NCBI RefSeq assembly: GCF_900188095.1
Contig: NZ_FZOT01000007.1
Coordinates: 101,760-165,759 of the forward strand
Reading direction: 5' to 3'
DNA from: Noviherbaspirillum humi
Lineage (GTDB): Bacteria > Pseudomonadota > Gammaproteobacteria > Burkholderiales > Burkholderiaceae_D
Length of the DNA stretch: 64,000 nucleotides
The notes under the pieces are model-generated. The model did not search any database. It saw only the letters and a program-made list of their open reading frames with translations, and was not told where the DNA came from. Shown here piece by piece: positions 1-7,653 of the stretch; within the stretch, counting starts at the first letter, position 1, and every line of letters starts with the position of its first letter. The position numbers and the translations under genes are program-made.

Positions 1-1082
1 ATGATGTCCATGATGCGGCGGGAGGAGTCGTTGATCGACCCCATGGTCTCGACCACCTGCGCCACCACGCTGCCGCCGCGCTGCGCCACTTGCGAGGCGC
101 CGGAGGCGAGTTCGTCGGCAAGCTTGGCGCTGCTGGCGGTTTGCCGCACGGTGCCGGTCAGGTGTTCCATGGTGGCGGCGGTCTGCTCCAGCGAGCTGGC
201 CTGGGATTCGGTGCGCGCCGCCAGGTCGGTGTTGCCCGCGGCGATCTGGGAGGAGGCGCTGACGATATGCTCGGCACCGGCACGGACTTCGCCGACGATG
301 CGCCGCAGGCCCTGGTTCATTCCATCGAGCGCGCGCAGCAGCTGTCCGGCTTCATCGGTGCTGTCCGCCTCGATGCGCTGGGTGAGATCGCCTTCGGCCA
401 CCTTGCCGGCGATGCCGACGGCGCGGCCGAGCGGACCGGTGATGGAGCGGGTGATGCCCCAGGCAAAAACCAGGCTGAAGATTACCGCAAGGCCGCCGAT
501 GACCATCAGCATGACGCTGCCGGTGCGCTCGCTGCCATCCACGCCCTTGGCCAGTGCATCGATGCCGGCAGCCTGATGCCGCGCCAGCTTGCCGATGCTG
601 CCGATGTAGCTTTCCACCGCCGGCGTCAGCCGCTGCATGACCAGCGCCAGGGCGGCGTCGCGGTTGCCGGCCTGCTTTTCCTTGAACACGGCGTCTCGCG
701 AGGCGAGGTAGGCCTTGCGCATGTCGGCGATCTCGGCCAGCAGCAACCGTCCCGCATCATCGCGGATGGATTGCTCGAGCTGTTTCTGAATCTCGGAGAT
801 GGCTTTGCTGGTGACGCTGATCTGCTCCTGGAAATACTTGTCCGTCGCGCCGTCGTTGCTGCGGGCCACCGCCAGGGTACGGGTGCCGTTGACCCGGGTG
901 AGCGCGTACCACTCCGCCACGAGTCTTTCCTTCGCAAGTTCTTCCTGAACCATGTGCCGCGTCAATGCGCCGACGGTGCGCAGCTGCCAGATGCCGGCCG
1001 CAGCCATGGCGGTCAGCAGGAGCAGCACGGTAAAGAATCCGATGCCAAGGCGGGTGCCGATCCTCAGGTTACCGAACTTCAT
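1..1082 (-). CDS. Methyl-accepting chemotaxis protein, C-terminus cut by window edge
   Basis: Inner-membrane chemoreceptor that senses a periplasmic ligand and signals through CheW/CheA to the flagellar motor. The ATG at 1082-1080 has GGAGG nine bases upstream. The gene runs off the left edge, so only the first 360 residues are visible. Residues about 8-30 form a first membrane segment. About 31-190 are a four-helix-bundle ligand-binding domain; the stretch TRVNGTRTLAVA is typical of this receptor class in Burkholderiales. A second membrane segment (SVMLMVIGGLAVIFSLVFAW) is followed by a HAMP domain (ITRSITGPLGRAVG) and the start of the cytoplasmic signalling domain (AARTESQASSLEQTAA). The signalling tip lies outside the window. 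The ligand cannot be told from sequence. Confidence 0.95.
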   Translation of the reverse strand, partial: MKFGNLRIGTRLGIGFFTVLLLLTAMAAAGIWQLRTVGALTRHMVQEELAKERLVAEWYALTRVNGTRTLAVARSNDGATDKYFQEQISVTSKAISEIQKQLEQSIRDDAGRLLLAEIADMRKAYLASRDAVFKEKQAGNRDAALALVMQRLTPAVESYIGSIGKLARHQAAGIDALAKGVDGSERTGSVMLMVIGGLAVIFSLVFAWGITRSITGPLGRAVGIAGKVAEGDLTQRIEADSTDEAGQLLRALDGMNQGLRRIVGEVRAGAEHIVSASSQIAAGNTDLAARTESQASSLEQTAATMEHLTGTVRQTASSAKLADELASGASQVAQRGGSVVAQVVETMGSINDSSRRIMDI

Positions 1083-1428
1083 TTGCGTCATCCTCCGTGT
1101 CTTTATGTCTTTATCGTTGTCTCGAATGGCCATTCCAGGCTGAGGCAGGTCGTTTTCCCTGGCGGTCAACATGTCGCCCACCCATGTTTCCATTCATCAA
1201 CTTATAGTAATCTACGATCAGAACGCTGCCAACAAAACTTGCCAATGGATTCTTTGTTTTTTCGGGACCATCAAGAAACGGAGCGTGCTGCCGTAACCAA
1301 GGGCACGGCTTTTCCTTTCGCGAGGCCTGTTGCCGGTCCGGCGGCGCGCGGTAGAAGCCATGCAATACCAACGAATAGGAAAGGCTTGCGGCGCCGATTC
1401 CGGCGCAGCGCCCTTCCGGTTTATCGAC
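1083..1428. other. Divergent intergenic region between the chemoreceptor and HDOD genes
   Basis: About 346 bases between two divergent genes. It contains the ribosome binding site of the chemoreceptor and an AT-richer stretch near 1190-1265 that probably holds the promoters. In-frame codons upstream of the HDOD gene (TTG 1330, ATG 1360) could extend that gene into this region. I see no further gene or clear operator. Confidence 0.5.
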
Positions 1429-2505
1429 ATGATTAGATTGCTGTCCCGCCTGTTGCCTGGCCATCCGCTTTCCATGGCGGAGGAAACCGACTTGCCGGAC
1501 GACGAGGCTGGTTCCGAGGAGGAAGCGCCTGCCACGCAGACCTCTTCTCCGGGCATCGAGAAATTGCCGAGCGACGCCTGGCTCAGGATTCACCGCATCA
1601 ATGCCGCCTTCGGCAACTGGCTGCTGACAGGGCATCCCTACGAAGGCCTGTTCATCAATCCGCTCGAGCAGCGCCTGGTCGATGCGGTCGCGGCGCTGGC
1701 GAACGGCAGCGAGCCGGTGGCGCACCGGGTGCGGCGCCTGCCCGGGGTGATACCGCAGTTGCTGCAAAGCCTGCGCAGCGACGATTTCTCCGGCGCGGAA
1801 CTGGCCCGCAAGATCAGCCACGATCCGACACTGGTGGCGGCGGTGGTGCGGCTGGCCAACAGCAGCTACTACCACCTGCGCGAACCGATCGCCAGCATCC
1901 AGCATGCGATCCTGGTGATCGGCCAGGATGGCTTGCGGCAGCTGATCACCAGCGTCGCCTTCCAGCCCATCATCGATTTGCGCTCCGGCTACTTCACCAG
2001 GATGATCGCTCCGCGCCTTTGGATGCAGTCCGAGCGCTGCGCCCTCGCCTGCCGCCTGCTCGCCACGGAAGCGGAACAGGACCAGTTCTCCGCCTTCCTG
2101 GCCGGCCTGATCCTGAACGTCGGCCTGACAGTGTCGCTGCGCCTGGTCGACAACCTTGCCCAGGGCGACCAGGACATTGGCTCGGAAGCCTTCTGCCAGG
2201 CGATCGCGTCGCACGCGCGGCGCCTGTCGGTGCGCATCGGGCAGGAATGGAAATTTCCCGAGGAAGTCATCGTCGCCATCAGGGAGCAGGGCGACGGCGG
2301 CGGCATGTCGCCGCTCGGGCGCATCCTTGCCTGCGGCGACCGCCTGAGCAAGATGCTCCTGCTGTCGCAGGACAATCTGCTGGAACCGCAGGACGCGGCG
2401 TATTTCGGCGCCCTGCCGCCGGGCGAAGCCGCCTGCCTGGAAGAATTGCGGCAATTGCAGCTCAGCCTGCCGGGACTGCAGGCGCTGTCTTCCTCGGCAC
2501 GATAG
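1429..2505 (+). CDS. HDOD domain signal-transduction protein
   Basis: A 358-residue soluble protein with an HDOD domain, the HD-GYP-related fold that lacks the catalytic metal site and usually acts as a protein-protein module in motility, cell-cycle or c-di-GMP signalling. The core is seen at about residues 110-300, with the typical segment ISHDPTLVAAVVRLANSS followed by the region around the IQHAILVIGQDGLRQLI helix. The first 75 residues are acidic and probably disordered. The start is uncertain: the ATG at 1429 gives a normal-looking N-terminus (MIRLLSRLLPG), but in-frame ATG 1360 and TTG 1330 lie upstream and none has a strong ribosome binding site. It is divergent from the chemoreceptor, which fits a motility-related role, but this is inference. 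Confidence 0.8.
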   Translation: MIRLLSRLLPGHPLSMAEETDLPDDEAGSEEEAPATQTSSPGIEKLPSDAWLRIHRINAAFGNWLLTGHPYEGLFINPLEQRLVDAVAALANGSEPVAHRVRRLPGVIPQLLQSLRSDDFSGAELARKISHDPTLVAAVVRLANSSYYHLREPIASIQHAILVIGQDGLRQLITSVAFQPIIDLRSGYFTRMIAPRLWMQSERCALACRLLATEAEQDQFSAFLAGLILNVGLTVSLRLVDNLAQGDQDIGSEAFCQAIASHARRLSVRIGQEWKFPEEVIVAIREQGDGGGMSPLGRILACGDRLSKMLLLSQDNLLEPQDAAYFGALPPGEAACLEELRQLQLSLPGLQALSSSAR

Positions 2506-2530
2506 CGCTGTTCCTTCAACCAGCAACGGA

Positions 2531-2557
2531 CCGTTTCACCGAACCTGCGTGAAACGG
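2531..2557. terminator. Hairpin between two convergent genes
   Basis: Perfect 9-bp inverted repeat CCGTTTCAC / GTGAAACGG with a 9-base loop, in the gap between the HDOD gene and the convergent membrane-protein gene. No T-run follows on either strand, so it may act as a weak bidirectional terminator. Confidence 0.5.
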
Positions 2558-2569
2558 ACGGCAGCCATC

Positions 2570-3079
2570 TCAGCCAATTCCCGGGAAATGGGTTTCCTCG
2601 CCGGCAAACCGGGCATCACTATCCCGCCCGAGCAGTTCCTCGATCTCCTGCACCCGGCGTGCCGGCACGTCGGCGATCATCAGCACCCTGCCCTGCTCCA
2701 GATCCGGCTCGAGCGCCTTGATGCGGGAGTTCGGCAAGAACACCGCCACCATGCCCGCCAGCCAGCCGCCGATCACCAGTCCGATCAAGGTGGATACCAG
2801 CATGATCAATCCCTTGACGAAGGTCCCGAAGAAGGGAAAGTCGGCGAGCGAGACGCCGATGCCGAAGCCGATGATCGCTCCGGCCAGCATGCCGAGTTCG
2901 GCGCCATGGACCACGTCGGTCGTCTGCAAGGCGGAGGCGCGGCGCAAGAAGCCGGGCAGGCTCTCTCGCCGGCTGAGGAAGTGAATGCGCCGGTCTTCGA
3001 TGCGGTTGAGCAGCAGCAGGTCGCGCGCACGGCGCGCGGCGGCGACTTCCGGATAGAGATAGAACAGGCGATGGCGCAT
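2570..3079 (-). CDS. Small membrane protein with a Gly-rich double membrane segment
   Basis: A 169-residue conserved-looking hypothetical protein. The N-terminal 60 residues are basic and soluble (RHRLFYLYPEVAAARRARD). Residues about 61-80 and 88-114 form two Gly-rich hydrophobic stretches (GMLAGAIIGFGIGVSL and LIMLVSTLIGLVIGGWLAGM), as in glycine-zipper inner-membrane proteins. The acidic C-terminal tail (EQGRVLMIADVPARRVQEIEEL) resembles the cytoplasmic tail of DUF1269-type proteins. The start is at 3079-3077. It stands alone, convergent with the HDOD gene and divergent from the universal stress protein. The function is unknown; a stress-linked membrane role is only a guess from the neighbour. 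Confidence 0.75.
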   Translation of the reverse strand: MRHRLFYLYPEVAAARRARDLLLLNRIEDRRIHFLSRRESLPGFLRRASALQTTDVVHGAELGMLAGAIIGFGIGVSLADFPFFGTFVKGLIMLVSTLIGLVIGGWLAGMVAVFLPNSRIKALEPDLEQGRVLMIADVPARRVQEIEELLGRDSDARFAGEETHFPGIG

Positions 3080-3254
3080 GCTTTTCTCCGAGTCTTTTCA
3101 TGATCCTGCGCCCCATGCCGCTTCGCCAATACGATTCCGGTCCGTTTGACATATGTCAAGTTTTTAAGCCGCTTCTGACCTACTTTGGAGCGTGTTCCCA
3201 CTTCGAACGGGAACCCAGTGCCCGCCCGAAACAATTTCATCCGGAGGACCGCGC

Positions 3255-4118
3255 ATGTCGTACAGGACGATACTGGTGCATGTCGATGATTCGACGCATG
3301 CGCCCTCGCGCATTGCGCTGGCTGCGCGAATCGCCCGCGTGAGCGAAGGCTCGCACCTTGTCGGCGCCGCCATGACCGGCGTGTCCCGTTTCGTCTATGG
3401 CGACGCGCTGCCGCAGTCGCGGCGGGATGCGATGCTGCCCTTTGTCGATCAACAGGTCGAACTGCTGGCGCGCCAGGCACAGGACAGCCTCGACCGCTTC
3501 GAGGAAATCGTGCGCGGCGGCGATGTGAGTTACGAGCCGCGGCTGGTGAACGACGACGTGATCGGCGGGCTGGCGCTGCATGCGCCCTATTGCGACGTGA
3601 TCGTGCTCGGCCAGTACGATTCCGACGATCCCGCGTCCATGCCCTACGGCGACCTGCCGGAGAGCGTGGCCATGGCCAGCGGCTGCCCGGTGCTGGTGGT
3701 TCCGCATGCGCGGGCGGCCAATGCCGGCGCGCAGGGTTTCCTCGACAACGTTCTGGTGGCATGGGATGCGAGCATCGAGGCGACGCGTGCGGTGCACCAG
3801 GCGCTGCCGCTGCTGAAGGCGGCGCGGCAGATCCAGGTGGCGGTATTCAATGCGCAAGGGAATGAGGATGCCCGTGGTGTCGATCCGGGCGTGGACATCG
3901 CGCTTTTTCTGGCGCGGCACGGCATCCGCGTGGAAGTGGTGCAGCGGCGGGCGGGCGGCGACATCGGCGAGGCGCTGATCGGCCTGGCTGCCGAACGTGG
4001 CAGCAGCATGATGGTGATGGGCTGCTATGGGCATTCCCGTTTCCGGGAAATCCTGCTCGGCGGCGCTACCCGTACCGTGCTGCGCGACATGCGGATTCCG
4101 GTGCTGATGGCGCATTGA
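3255..4118 (+). CDS. Universal stress protein with two tandem Usp domains
   Basis: A 287-residue cytoplasmic protein with two Usp folds. The first starts with MSYRTILVHVDDS; the second starts near residue 163 with VLVAWDASIEATRA. The second domain keeps the nucleotide-binding signature as MGCYGHSRFREILLGGATR, matching G-2x-G-9x-G(S/T). The first domain's equivalent (LGQYDSDDPASMPYGDLPES) is degenerate, so probably only the C-terminal half binds ATP. The start at 3255 has GGAGG at 3243-3247 with good spacing. Tandem Usp proteins of this length are common in beta-proteobacteria and are linked to stress survival. It is followed by the phasin gene after 153 bases. Confidence 0.92.
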   Translation: MSYRTILVHVDDSTHAPSRIALAARIARVSEGSHLVGAAMTGVSRFVYGDALPQSRRDAMLPFVDQQVELLARQAQDSLDRFEEIVRGGDVSYEPRLVNDDVIGGLALHAPYCDVIVLGQYDSDDPASMPYGDLPESVAMASGCPVLVVPHARAANAGAQGFLDNVLVAWDASIEATRAVHQALPLLKAARQIQVAVFNAQGNEDARGVDPGVDIALFLARHGIRVEVVQRRAGGDIGEALIGLAAERGSSMMVMGCYGHSRFREILLGGATRTVLRDMRIPVLMAH

Positions 4119-4271
4119 ACGCTGTGCCGAGCGCCGAAGGTGTTTCGGTCTCACTCGCGCCCCCTTGACGCAACTCAAGGCGCGACGACGCAGGGCTCGC
4201 AATCTAACGCTTTCGCCGCGCCGGCCATCGACCCCGGGCGATGCTGGTCCGACACACTACGGAGGCTTGAC

Positions 4272-4862
4272 ATGGCTAACCTGCAGGAAATGATGCAACC
4301 CCTGGTCCAGAACCAGATCAACCGCTCGCGCCGCTACGCGCTGGCATGGATCGACGGCATGGAGCGCATCAACCGCGTCATGCTCGAAGCAGCGGACGAG
4401 GCGCTGCATCGGCAGCTCAAGCTGTCGACCTCGGTGATGACGCCGCGCACCGCCTCGGAACAGCCCGGCGCCGCTCTGAATGCCATGAACGGCGCGGCCG
4501 ACATGAGCACGCCGCTGCAGTACCAGGCGCGCATGGTGGCGGCACTGGTCGACATGCAGCAGGCGATGATGGATACCATGCGCGAGGACCTGGCGCAGAG
4601 CACGCGATCGGTGCAGGACCTGAGCGCCGGCGCCGTCGGCCGGGCGCAGGAAGCGGCCCCGGCGACGCCAGCCGACATGTTCAGCATGTGGACTTCCGCC
4701 TGCCGCAACATGGCGCAGGGCATGAACCAGGCCATGAACCAAGGCATGCAGGCAATGACGTCGATGGACATGGGCAAGGCGGCGGACGCAGCGTTCGGCA
4801 GCAGCATGGCGGGCGCGGCGAAAGCCGCCGACAAGCGCGGCCGCAACGGCAGGACGCATTGA
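4272..4862 (+). CDS. Phasin family protein (PHA granule-associated)
   Basis: A 196-residue amphipathic, helix-rich protein that would coat polyhydroxyalkanoate granules. The start at 4272 has GGAGG at 4261-4265. The sequence is rich in Met, Ala and Gln, has no signal peptide, and shows the phasin pattern of long helices with a Met-rich C-terminal third (NMAQGMNQAMNQGMQAM) ending in a basic tail (DKRGRNGRTH). The short consecutive AMNQ/GMNQ repeats are unusual. The assignment rests on composition and overall pattern rather than a sharp motif, so the family call is moderately secure. A phasin implies that the host stores PHA, but no PHA synthase is in the window. Confidence 0.72.
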   Translation: MANLQEMMQPLVQNQINRSRRYALAWIDGMERINRVMLEAADEALHRQLKLSTSVMTPRTASEQPGAALNAMNGAADMSTPLQYQARMVAALVDMQQAMMDTMREDLAQSTRSVQDLSAGAVGRAQEAAPATPADMFSMWTSACRNMAQGMNQAMNQGMQAMTSMDMGKAADAAFGSSMAGAAKAADKRGRNGRTH

Positions 4863-5159
4863 CCTGGCGGTCGCCGGCATGACGGCCTGGCAATGCGGGC
4901 CCGGCCGCCTGCATTGACGGGTCGGCAAGTCTGCCCTGCCCGCCGGCTGCGTTCGCGCCCGCGCCGGCTTGTCCTTTCGATATTTCCGGCCGCCGTTCGT
5001 TGACGGCCGATCAAGCCTTTTGCCGCGAACCGGCCCAAGCGCGCCATCAGGGGCAGGTTTCGCCGTCTGCTCCTGCCTTTGTGTTGCCACATTTCACGTA
5101 ATCTTCCGGCTTCGTTCATTCAACGTCGTCGATTTTCTCCAAGCGGCAACGAGATGTTT
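4863..5159. other. Intergenic stretch upstream of the SOS promoter
   Basis: No gene that I can support. It is GC-rich up to about 5090, then becomes more AT-rich toward the LexA-controlled promoter. No terminator with a T-run is visible after the phasin gene. Confidence 0.4.
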
Positions 5160-5179
5160 TATACTGTACACCCATACAG
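5160..5179 (+). promoter_or_regulatory. LexA (SOS) box overlapping a -10 element
   Basis: CTGT at 5164-5167, eight bases, then ACAG at 5176-5179. This is an exact match to the CTGT-N8-ACAG core recognised by gamma- and beta-proteobacterial LexA, and the outer T-A on the left side also fits. A good -10-like hexamer TATACT (5160-5165) overlaps the box, so bound LexA would block the promoter. The ATG of the next gene is only 22 bases downstream. No convincing -35 is seen. Confidence 0.8.
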
Positions 5180-5201
5180 CAGTGGCGCAGGATCAGCAGA
5201 A

Positions 5202-5519
5202 ATGAAAGGCTTCGAAGGTTACAAATTGCAGGCGGTGCAGCAGCGCCTGCGGCTCCAGATCAACACCATCGTCGAGCGTCATCGCACCGCCGGCGTTCCC
5301 CTCACATGGAAGCTGTTGCACGAAATCGAAAGGGAAGCATTGCAGGCCCTGGAGCAGGCAGGCGACCTCGGCAGCACCTACCGCAGCTACATCCGGCGCA
5401 TGCGCTCCTCGCGCTGGGGCTACATCCCCAAGCTCGACGAACCGGCGCAGCTGGCCGGCCATAAGGACCTGCCGGTCGCGGTCACGCTCATCCATGAAGC
5501 GTACCGCTCCTGTCACTGA
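5202..5519 (+). CDS. Unknown small basic protein, predicted SOS-induced
   Basis: A 105-residue protein I do not recognise. The ATG at 5202 has AGGA at 5189-5192. It is mostly helical and basic, starting MKGFEGYKLQAVQQRLRLQI, with a central stretch VPLTWKLLHEIEREALQALE and an Arg-rich region (YRSYIRRMRSSRWGYIPKLD). It has no membrane segment or signal peptide. Basic helical surfaces could bind nucleic acid, but no known DNA-binding motif is visible. It lies 22 bases behind a perfect LexA box and is the first gene of a probable two-gene unit, so it should be induced by DNA damage. It could be a cell-division inhibitor or a repair accessory; nothing in the sequence decides. Confidence 0.7.
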   Translation: MKGFEGYKLQAVQQRLRLQINTIVERHRTAGVPLTWKLLHEIEREALQALEQAGDLGSTYRSYIRRMRSSRWGYIPKLDEPAQLAGHKDLPVAVTLIHEAYRSCH

Positions 5520-5561
5520 GCCTGGCGCCTCGTCATCCCGGGCCGCGCTGAGCGCCTGCCC

Positions 5562-5978
5562 ATGACTCCGGCACTCGACATCGAATTCGGCGACGCCAAC
5601 CTCGTCGATACCAACGGCACCGGCTGGTTCGTCGGTTTCGGCGACTGGCTGCGTTCCCCCGGCGCGGCGCTGCGCCACATGCCGGCCGAGGCCGCCGTCC
5701 GCGGCCTGTGCATGAAATGGGGCATCCACCGTCGCGGCGACACGCTCGGCACCGGCAAGCCGGTGAGCGCGGGCCGCACTTTATCGATGCTGGTGAGCGA
5801 GCATGGGCGCTTCCGGCTGCAGTTTTCCCCCGATCCAGCGTTCCCGCCCGGCGAGACGGTGGAACATGCATTGAGCCGACATGGGCAGTTCTGCGCCTGG
5901 GGCGCGGGCATTCACCATCGCTGGTTCGTGGACGAGGATTGCATCATCCTGACGCTGCGCTGGACTCCGGCCAGCTGA
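5562..5978 (+). CDS. Unknown protein, second gene of the SOS-box unit
   Basis: A 138-residue protein of unknown function, 42 bases behind the first SOS-linked gene. It begins MTPALDIEFGDANLVDTNGT and contains GWFVGFGDWLRSPG, GLCMKWGIHRRGD and a C-terminal HGQFCAWGAGIHHRWFVDED. The many conserved-looking Trp, Gly and His residues suggest a small folded beta-rich domain, possibly of cupin type. That fold guess is weak. There is no signal peptide. The ribosome binding site is poor, which fits translation coupled to the upstream gene. No terminator follows on the plus strand before the minus-strand terminator at 6003-6027. Confidence 0.72.
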   Translation: MTPALDIEFGDANLVDTNGTGWFVGFGDWLRSPGAALRHMPAEAAVRGLCMKWGIHRRGDTLGTGKPVSAGRTLSMLVSEHGRFRLQFSPDPAFPPGETVEHALSRHGQFCAWGAGIHHRWFVDEDCIILTLRWTPAS

Positions 5979-5995
5979 CCCGACGGTTGAAGCGC

Positions 5996-6027
5996 AAACA
6001 AAAAGGCCGGACACATCGCCCGGCCTT
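5996..6027 (-). terminator. Rho-independent terminator of the tannase remnant
   Basis: On the minus strand, the perfect 8-bp stem AAGGCCGG / CCGGCCTT (6020-6027 and 6003-6010) with a 9-base loop is followed by a T-rich run (TTTTTGTTTG). It lies about 33 bases past the stop codon of the tannase remnant and must be its original terminator. It may now end the response regulator/sensor kinase transcript. Confidence 0.85.
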
Positions 6028-6059
6028 CCATCCCTTCCGCCTCACGCACGAGTAGCGAA

Positions 6060-6241
6060 TTACTGCGTCGCGCAGCTATAGCTTTCCGCCTTGTTCACAT
6101 CACCGCTGCCCTTGTACTTCGGCCAGTTCGGATACTCGCACAGCGGCCGGGTGCGGCCCGGCACGCCGGCGGTGTCCGCCACCACCTGGGCGCCCGGCGG
6201 GATGCCCTTCTCCACCCACCAGCATATCGTCACGCCCGTGC
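6060..6241 (-). pseudogene. C-terminal remnant of a tannase/feruloyl esterase
   Basis: The last 60 or so codons of a secreted tannase/feruloyl-esterase family protein, ending at a TAA (6062-6060). The fragment has the family's C-terminal signature as GRTRPLCEYPNWPKYKGSG followed by a Cys-containing end (ESYSCATQ). It also keeps the preceding WWVEKGIPPGAQVVAD segment, which is normally the WVE-G-AP region. It has no start codon; the frame begins at the end of the histidine kinase gene, so the remaining 450 or so residues are missing. This is best explained by a deletion that joined the kinase gene to the end of a former tannase gene. Confidence 0.75.
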
Positions 6242-6243
6242 GA

Positions 6244-7653
6244 TCAGGCTGGCGCGGCGGCGCTCAGGGGCAGGCAGATGGTGATGCACAACCCTCCCTC
6301 CGCCGCATTGGCGGCACGGATGGCGCCGCCGTGCGCCTTGACGATGCGTTCGGCGATCGCCAGGCCCAGACCGAAGCCTTCGGCCGACTTGGACGAGGCG
6401 CTGCTCTGCACGAAAGGCCGGAAGATGGTCTCGAGTTCGGCTTCCGGCACGCCCGGGCCGTGGTCGCAGACGGTGACGCAGGCCTGCCCGGCCGCGGCAT
6501 CCCGCTCAACCCGGATGCGCACGGCCGTGCCCGGCGCGGTGTAATGCATCGCATTGCGCACCACGTTTTCGAGCGCGCTGTGCAGCAGCTCGGCGCCGCT
6601 GCGCACCATTGCCTGGCCGGCTTCCTCCAGCCGGATATCCTTGCCGGCGGACTGCGCCTCGAAGCGGGCATCCTCGGCGATGACTTCGGCCAGCTCGTTC
6701 AGGCTGACTTCTTCCCGTTCCACGCCGGCGCCGCTCTCCAGCCGCGACAGCGTCAGCAGCCCGCCGATCAGCGCATTCATGCGGGCGCTCTCGCGCTCGA
6801 TGCGGTCGAGCGATGCATCCACCCTTTCCGGCCGCTGCCGCGCCAGGCCGATGGCCACCTGCAGCCGCGCCAGCGGCGAGCGCAGTTCATGCGACACGTC
6901 ATGCAGCAGGCGCTTCTGGCTGTTCATCGATGCCTGGAGCTGCGCCGCCATGCGGTCGAAGTCGCGGCCGAGGTCGTTCAGCTCGTCCCGCCGCCTGCCC
7001 ATGGCGGGGCCGATGCGCGCCTCCAGATTGCCCGAAGCGGCGGCGTCGAAGGCGGTGCGCAGGTTGCGGATGGGCCTGGCGAAATGCCGCGCCAGCAGCA
7101 GCGCCGCCAGCAGGCTGGCGAGCATCGCGTACAGCACCGGCATGTAATGAAAGCGCGGTCCGGGGCCAGGGCCGGGACCGCCCGGGCCGGGCGGCCGCGG
7201 GCCGCGGAAGTCGCCGAGCAGCGGCCCGCCCGGCCGCATGCCCGGCGGCGGCTCGTGCCGCTTCAGATACACCAGCCAGCTGCTGCCATCCTTGCCGTGC
7301 AACTGGCGCACGCCGCCGCGGTCGTCGCGGCCGGACGTCTGCCGGAGGGACGCCAGCAGGGCCGCATCGACCGGCCGGCCAAGCAGATCGCGCCCGTCGG
7401 CGTCGAGCGCGAACATCTGCTCCCGCCGCTGCTGCTGCAGCAGGTCGCGCAGGGCGTCGCTGCCGCCGTAGCGCAAGGCGATCTCGGCGGCATCGAGCGC
7501 CATGCCGGCGCGCGGGCCGGATTCGATGACTTCGGCATGCCGGGCGGCGTCGCGGTCCTTGAGCCAGATGGCGCCGCTGATGCCGAGCACCGACACCAGC
7601 TGCGCCAGCCAGATCAGGATGAAGAATTTCCAGAACAGGCGGCCCACGCTCAA
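6244..7653 (-). CDS. CpxA-like sensor histidine kinase
   Basis: Inner-membrane sensor kinase, 469 residues. Membrane segments at about 7-30 and 171-189 bracket a 140-residue periplasmic sensor. The sensor has an odd low-complexity Pro/Gly tract at about 150-167. HAMP follows (about 190-242), then the HisKA domain with the phosphorylated His255 in HDVSHELRSPLAR. The ATPase domain has the N box ENVVRNAMHY, G1 DHGPGVP, F box IFRPF and G2 GFGLGLAIAE. The kinase phosphorylates the response regulator encoded just upstream. The start is TTG 7653, overlapping the regulator's stop, or GTG 7647. CpxR-type boxes nearby and a Spy-like gene support a Cpx-type envelope-stress role; the signal is unknown. 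Confidence 0.92.
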   Translation of the reverse strand: MSVGRLFWKFFILIWLAQLVSVLGISGAIWLKDRDAARHAEVIESGPRAGMALDAAEIALRYGGSDALRDLLQQQRREQMFALDADGRDLLGRPVDAALLASLRQTSGRDDRGGVRQLHGKDGSSWLVYLKRHEPPPGMRPGGPLLGDFRGPRPPGPGGPGPGPGPRFHYMPVLYAMLASLLAALLLARHFARPIRNLRTAFDAAASGNLEARIGPAMGRRRDELNDLGRDFDRMAAQLQASMNSQKRLLHDVSHELRSPLARLQVAIGLARQRPERVDASLDRIERESARMNALIGGLLTLSRLESGAGVEREEVSLNELAEVIAEDARFEAQSAGKDIRLEEAGQAMVRSGAELLHSALENVVRNAMHYTAPGTAVRIRVERDAAAGQACVTVCDHGPGVPEAELETIFRPFVQSSASSKSAEGFGLGLAIAERIVKAHGGAIRAANAAEGGLCITICLPLSAAAPA

